The translations under genes and the position numbers were made by a program. Below, in pieces: positions 6,645-9,512 of a stretch of 9,512 nt of DNA. The notes under the pieces were generated by a model, which did no database searches, was not told the origin of the DNA, and saw only the letters and a list, made by a program, of their open reading frames with translations. Position 1 is the stretch's first letter. Each line of letters starts with the position of its first letter. Source of the DNA: Spirochaetaceae bacterium (GTDB lineage Bacteria; Spirochaetota; Spirochaetia; Treponematales; Breznakiellaceae); contig JAIRMO010000223.1 of the NCBI GenBank assembly GCA_031258625.1, forward strand, positions 1 to 9,512, read 5' to 3'.

Positions 6645-6695
6645 AAAACGGACGCTCCCCGAGCCGCATCTGTCGAAGGGGAGCGCGGATTTTTC
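6643..6695. terminator. Probable bidirectional terminator after the DUF21/CBS gene
   Basis: CGCTCCCC (6653-6660) pairs perfectly with GGGGAGCG (6678-6685) around a 17-base loop. A run of six A lies to its left (6643-6648) and TTTTT to its right (6690-6694), so either strand's transcript has a GC stem followed by U residues. It starts about 25 bases past the stop of the leftward DUF21/CBS gene and should end the HD-GYP/DUF21 transcript. A smaller stem, CCCCC/GGGGG (6698-6702 with 6713-6717), overlaps the stop codon itself. Confidence 0.6.
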
Positions 6696-6708
6696 TACCC
6701 CCGCCCTT

Positions 6709-8031
6709 TTACGGGGGCATAAAACCCCCTATGGGGGTGATGAGGACCTTATCAATACGGTTTCCTTCCATGGCGATAATTTTAAAGCGGAACCCCTTCC
6801 ATTCAAAGCACGCGCCGTTTTTGGGGATCTCCCCGGCCAGGCTTAATATAAAACCCGCCAGGGTATGGTAATCCTGATGATCTCCTGAGAGGCTGCTCAA
6901 GGAGAAGGTTTTGGCGATATCGTCGATATTGACGCTCCCCTCGGCCAGGTAGGTGCCGTCTTCCTGCCGGAGGATATCGTCTTTTTCACGGGTGGAATCG
7001 GAAAGCTCCCCGACTATCTCTTCGACCAAATCCCGGACGGAAAGGACCCCGGAAAAACCGCCGTATTCGTCTATGACAAAAATAAGATCCGTGTCCCCCT
7101 GTTTAAAGGCTTCAAAGGCGTTAAGGGCGGTCATGGTTTCCGGGACAAAACGGGGGGGCCTGAGGATGGCTTTAAGGCCCTTCCAGGGTTCCTCCAAAAG
7201 GGAAAGGAAAATATCCTGAACGTACACCAATCCTACCACATTGTCCAGGGTTCCGTCGGCCACGGGGAAACAACGCTGATCCCGGAATTCCAGGGCGGCC
7301 CTTCGGGATTCTTCCGGGCCGGCGTTGATATCCAGCCAGGTTATCTCCGACCGATGGGTCATAAAGGTCCCCACCGGCCGATCCCCCAGGTAAAAGACCC
7401 CTTCCACCATGGTCCGTTCCCTGCTTTCCACAATACCGGACTTTTCTCCCTCCCTCAGGGCTATCCGGAATTCATCCTCGGTGATCTCCGGTTCCGGGGT
7501 GCCCTTCAGGCGAAAAACCGCCCGGATCAAGGTTGAACCCCGGGCCGACAGGAGGATCAGGGGTGTTGAAAGGAAGGTTAAAACCTCGATAAAGGGAAGG
7601 AAGGCGGCGGCGATTGCTTCCGGGGCCAGGAGGGCAAGCCGCTTAGGGAGGAGAATCCCCAAAAGCGCGGTCCCCAGGGTCAGGCCCCCTACCACCAGGA
7701 CAAACGCCAATATCCCCCCCAGGGGGCCGGTCCCCCCCCGGGCGGTAAAAGCCGATCCCAGGGCCGGGACGAGCCCCATTCCCCCCAGGACGCCGGTGAG
7801 GATCTCCAAAAAGCCGATCCATATTTTAAAGGAAACCAGGGAGGGGCTGATATTTTCCACCCGCTCCAGGACCTTACGGTATTTTTTATTACCCTCCTCG
7901 GCCTTTACCCGGAGCCGGGACTTTCGGACAGAACCCAGGGCGGTTTCCACCAGGGAGACAACCCCGTTAAACACCAGTAACCCTAAAATTAAAACTATTT
8001 CCCCCAGGACCCCCGGACCTATTCCGTACAT
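6709..8031 (-). CDS. DUF21 (CNNM)/CBS/CorC-HlyC membrane protein
   Basis: 440 residues with the three-part architecture of the CNNM/CorC (TlyC-like 'hemolysin') family. Residues 1-180 are the DUF21 membrane domain, with hydrophobic segments near 9-28, 72-92, 104-127 and 140-162 and the family-like SLVETALGSVRKSRLR. Residues 180-225 are the linker ending in VGTFMTHRSEI, where the family usually has MTPR. Two CBS domains follow at about 225-341, including VIDEYGGFSGVLSVRDLVEE. The CorC/HlyC domain occupies 358-435. Members sit in the inner membrane and are linked to magnesium or other cation transport, with the CBS pair sensing adenine nucleotides; the hemolysin label is historical. The ATG at 8031 lies inside the end of the HD-GYP gene (13-base overlap), with AGGA about 12 bases upstream, which suggests translational coupling. 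Family assignment is firm; the transported ion is unknown. Confidence 0.9.
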   Translation of the reverse strand: MYGIGPGVLGEIVLILGLLVFNGVVSLVETALGSVRKSRLRVKAEEGNKKYRKVLERVENISPSLVSFKIWIGFLEILTGVLGGMGLVPALGSAFTARGGTGPLGGILAFVLVVGGLTLGTALLGILLPKRLALLAPEAIAAAFLPFIEVLTFLSTPLILLSARGSTLIRAVFRLKGTPEPEITEDEFRIALREGEKSGIVESRERTMVEGVFYLGDRPVGTFMTHRSEITWLDINAGPEESRRAALEFRDQRCFPVADGTLDNVVGLVYVQDIFLSLLEEPWKGLKAILRPPRFVPETMTALNAFEAFKQGDTDLIFVIDEYGGFSGVLSVRDLVEEIVGELSDSTREKDDILRQEDGTYLAEGSVNIDDIAKTFSLSSLSGDHQDYHTLAGFILSLAGEIPKNGACFEWKGFRFKIIAMEGNRIDKVLITPIGGFMPP

Positions 8032-9173
8032 GGGGGCTCGATTTCCTGCCGGGTCAGGGGCCGGACTATATACACTCCGGCCTGGGAGGTTTCCAGGGTT
8101 TTGTTTTTACCGTCCGGGGTCAGGTCTCCAAAGATCTGAACAATAGGAAACCGGGGGTTTTCCGGGTTCACATCAACTACCTGACCTTTTTTGTTGTCGG
8201 AGAGAAGAACGTATAACCCAATGGGATAAATGGAAAGGGAAAACACCAGCGCCCGGATTATGGTTTCGTCGTACCGTTTCCCCTCATTTTTAAGGAGATC
8301 CAACATCCCCGTATAGCCATCCTTAGCCTCCTTGTAGGGCCGCCCGGCGGTAAGGGCCTCGTAGGAGCAGGCCACGGCGATGATCTTCGCGTAGAGGCTT
8401 ATCTTATCCCCGGTTAATTTTTGGGGATACCCCTCGCCGTTTTCCCGTTCATGGTGTTCCAGGACGGCGATACTTACCGGCAGGGGGAAATCAAAGGATT
8501 TGAGCAGTTTATAACTCAGAATAGGATGGGTACGGATCGCCTTCCATTCCTGGGGTGAGAGGAGCCGCTTATTGATATAAATCTGCGGGGGCAGCTTGAT
8601 CATCCCGATTTCATGGAGCAGGGCGGCAGCCCCCAGTTCAATAAGCCGGTGATAGGGTAATTTAATATAATAACCGATAACAACGGAGATAATTGTTGAT
8701 TTTACCGCATGGGAGGTCAGGTAGTTTTGTTCCGGTTTTGGTTCGACCACCCGGAGTATCCGGAGCAGGAAACGGTACTCCGCCTTTATAAAGACACAAA
8801 CCTCCTTGATTTTTTCCACCACCTCTTTATAATTAAGCTCCCCCTTAATGACCACATCGGTAAAAAGGTTTTCTGCGTATTCAACAAAGGTATTATAAAA
8901 GACTTCGGCCTGTTTTATCTTTTCCCGGTCGGTTAACGCCCCGGTTTCAGCGGGTTCTTCCTCGGAAACAAAAGCAGCTTCATCCTCAGGATGATAATCC
9001 GTCCGGTATTCCCCATCGCTTAAGATTTCCTTAAACCTCCACTTTAAAAGAACATTACGGGTGTCCATGGTAAAGGGCGTTTCCGGGGCGATCAAAACAA
9101 AACGGTTGTCCAGATAAACCGGTTGGGAAAAATACGTGTGAGGAGGAATACCATTAACCGGAAATTTTTTCAT
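8019..9173 (-). CDS. HD-GYP domain protein, likely cyclic-di-GMP related
   Basis: 384 residues. Residues 1-55 resemble the short N-terminal segment common in front of HD-GYP domains. A Glu-rich linker follows (62-80). The HD-GYP domain spans about 145-310: H155 in TSHAVKST, H187-E188 in LLHEIGM, H216 in THP, H240-H241 and E242 in EHHE, and the signature G248-Y249-P250 in GEGYP, then ALTAGRPY (273-280). Canonical members hydrolyse cyclic-di-GMP with metal ions bound by these histidines and aspartates. Here the HD pair is HE, the following HDIGK lysine is Met, and the later D-x-x-D pair is replaced (C269, E272), so activity should not be assumed. Residues 315-380 form a C-terminal extension (YPIGLYVLL onward), which I associate with treponeme relatives. 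No membrane segment or receiver domain is seen. It is first in a two-gene unit with DUF21/CBS. Only a weak GGA precedes the ATG at 9173. Confidence 0.85.
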   Translation of the reverse strand: MKKFPVNGIPPHTYFSQPVYLDNRFVLIAPETPFTMDTRNVLLKWRFKEILSDGEYRTDYHPEDEAAFVSEEEPAETGALTDREKIKQAEVFYNTFVEYAENLFTDVVIKGELNYKEVVEKIKEVCVFIKAEYRFLLRILRVVEPKPEQNYLTSHAVKSTIISVVIGYYIKLPYHRLIELGAAALLHEIGMIKLPPQIYINKRLLSPQEWKAIRTHPILSYKLLKSFDFPLPVSIAVLEHHERENGEGYPQKLTGDKISLYAKIIAVACSYEALTAGRPYKEAKDGYTGMLDLLKNEGKRYDETIIRALVFSLSIYPIGLYVLLSDNKKGQVVDVNPENPRFPIVQIFGDLTPDGKNKTLETSQAGVYIVRPLTRQEIEPPCTE

Positions 9174-9399
9174 TGTCGATCCATAACTTGTAGTCTACTA
9201 TAAGTTTCGGTAATAATATACTATTTGTTAAGGGTTGCTGAAAACTTCAGTCTTGAAGGGTTCATTTACACAAAAAGCATGACCGATTCCGTTTGCTTAA
9301 CGTATCTCCAATTATTGATTTAGGGAGTTTTGAAACAGGTCCGGCTTATCCTTAAATCAGCGGAATTGTGGCTTGAACGTATTTTCTTTATACATAGAG

Positions 9400-9430
9400 G
9401 CTGTTCCAAAACTTCAGTTTTTGGAACAGC
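9400..9430. repeat. Perfect 12-bp inverted repeat
   Basis: GCTGTTCCAAAA (9400-9411) is the exact reverse complement of TTTTGGAACAGC (9419-9430), with the 7-base loop CTTCAGT. The same 12 bases occur in reverse orientation at 4050-4061 and 11 of them at 9483-9493. No T run follows, so it reads as a repeat element more than a terminator. Confidence 0.7.
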
Positions 9431-9446
9431 TTCCTTGGATTTAAGA

Positions 9447-9475
9447 GAAAAACCGGGGCTTTTGACCGGTTTTTC
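9447..9475. terminator. Hairpin with flanking A and T runs
   Basis: GAAAAACCGG (9447-9456) pairs perfectly with CCGGTTTTTC (9466-9475) around a 9-base loop. The T run belongs to the stem, as in some bidirectional terminators. No gene that it would terminate is visible inside the window; one may lie to the right of the edge. Confidence 0.35.
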
Positions 9476-9495
9476 CAAGAGCCTGTTCCAAAACC

Positions 9496-9511
9496 GTGCG
9501 CGTTAGCGCAC
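9496..9511. repeat. GC hairpin at the window edge
   Basis: GTGCGC (9496-9501) and GCGCAC (9506-9511) pair perfectly around the tetraloop GTTA. The window ends one base later, so whether this belongs to a larger repeat or a terminator cannot be judged. Confidence 0.4.
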
Positions 9512-9512
9512 A

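Larger units (their letters stand above)
9174..9512. repeat. Gene-free right end with several copies of a short dispersed repeat
   Basis: About 340 bases with no supported gene. It must contain the promoter of the leftward HD-GYP gene. The AT-rich part at 9191-9232 holds TATAGT and TTAACA on the minus strand but not at usable spacing. The rest is dominated by copies of GCTGTTCCAAAACTTCAGT: an intact inverted pair (9400-9430), a direct copy (9483-9494), a copy lacking four bases (9237-9251) and a reverse, diverged copy (9326-9338). Confidence 0.55.

Noticed and set aside
6302..6871. Rightward frames of about 74-107 codons across the gap before GH36
   Set aside because: They run through palindromic repeats and into the ends of flanking genes on the other strand, have low-complexity Pro/Gly/Arg composition and no family resemblance.
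9496..9512. CRISPR-like or integron attachment repeat at the right edge
   Set aside because: Only one short GC hairpin is visible, with no spaced array and no associated integrase or cas gene.

Overview
The window looks like chromosomal DNA of a fairly GC-rich spirochaete, most likely a Treponema relative. The main reason is the first gene, a member of the P83/100 antigen family, which is known essentially from spirochaetes. The other genes fit that assignment: a HD-GYP protein with treponeme-like flanking regions, a DUF21/CBS protein, and a NifS/NifU-type iron-sulfur pair. I cannot name the species. There are no phage, transposase, CRISPR, rRNA or tRNA genes.

Layout. One gene reads rightward: the secreted coiled-coil P83/100 protein (299-1921), behind a recognisable sigma70-type promoter and a leader rich in hairpins. 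It converges on five leftward genes. In their transcription order these are a HD-GYP protein (9173-8019), a DUF21/CBS CorC-like membrane protein (8031-6709), a glycoside hydrolase family 36 enzyme (6340-4073), a cysteine desulfurase nifS (3769-2585) and a scaffold nifU (2576-1983). HD-GYP and DUF21/CBS overlap by 13 bases. nifS and nifU are separated by 8 bases, with the nifS stop inside the nifU ribosome binding site. These two pairs look like operons. The GH36 gene stands alone between gaps of about 370 and 300 bases.

How the genes work together. NifS releases sulfur from cysteine and NifU assembles it with iron into clusters. NifU has the scaffold and ferredoxin-like domains but no C-terminal Nfu domain, and no other nitrogenase genes are visible, so a housekeeping role is at least as likely as nitrogen fixation. 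The HD-GYP protein would bear on cyclic-di-GMP signalling and the CBS protein on ion transport or membrane homeostasis. The GH36 enzyme would act on a sugar, but several residues that bind galactose in true alpha-galactosidases are replaced.

Most of the unexplained structure is in the gene-free parts. The 368-base gap before the GH36 gene (6341-6708) holds short GC palindromes, a 72-base inverted repeat with two competing folds, an 89-base element bounded by imperfect inverted repeats, and a terminator hairpin. The last 340 bases carry several copies of a short dispersed repeat, CTGTTCCAAAA, also found before nifS and possibly at the left edge. I saw no complete novel multi-gene system. The best leads are the altered GH36 active site, the structured block before it, and the overlapping hairpins in the P83/100 leader.
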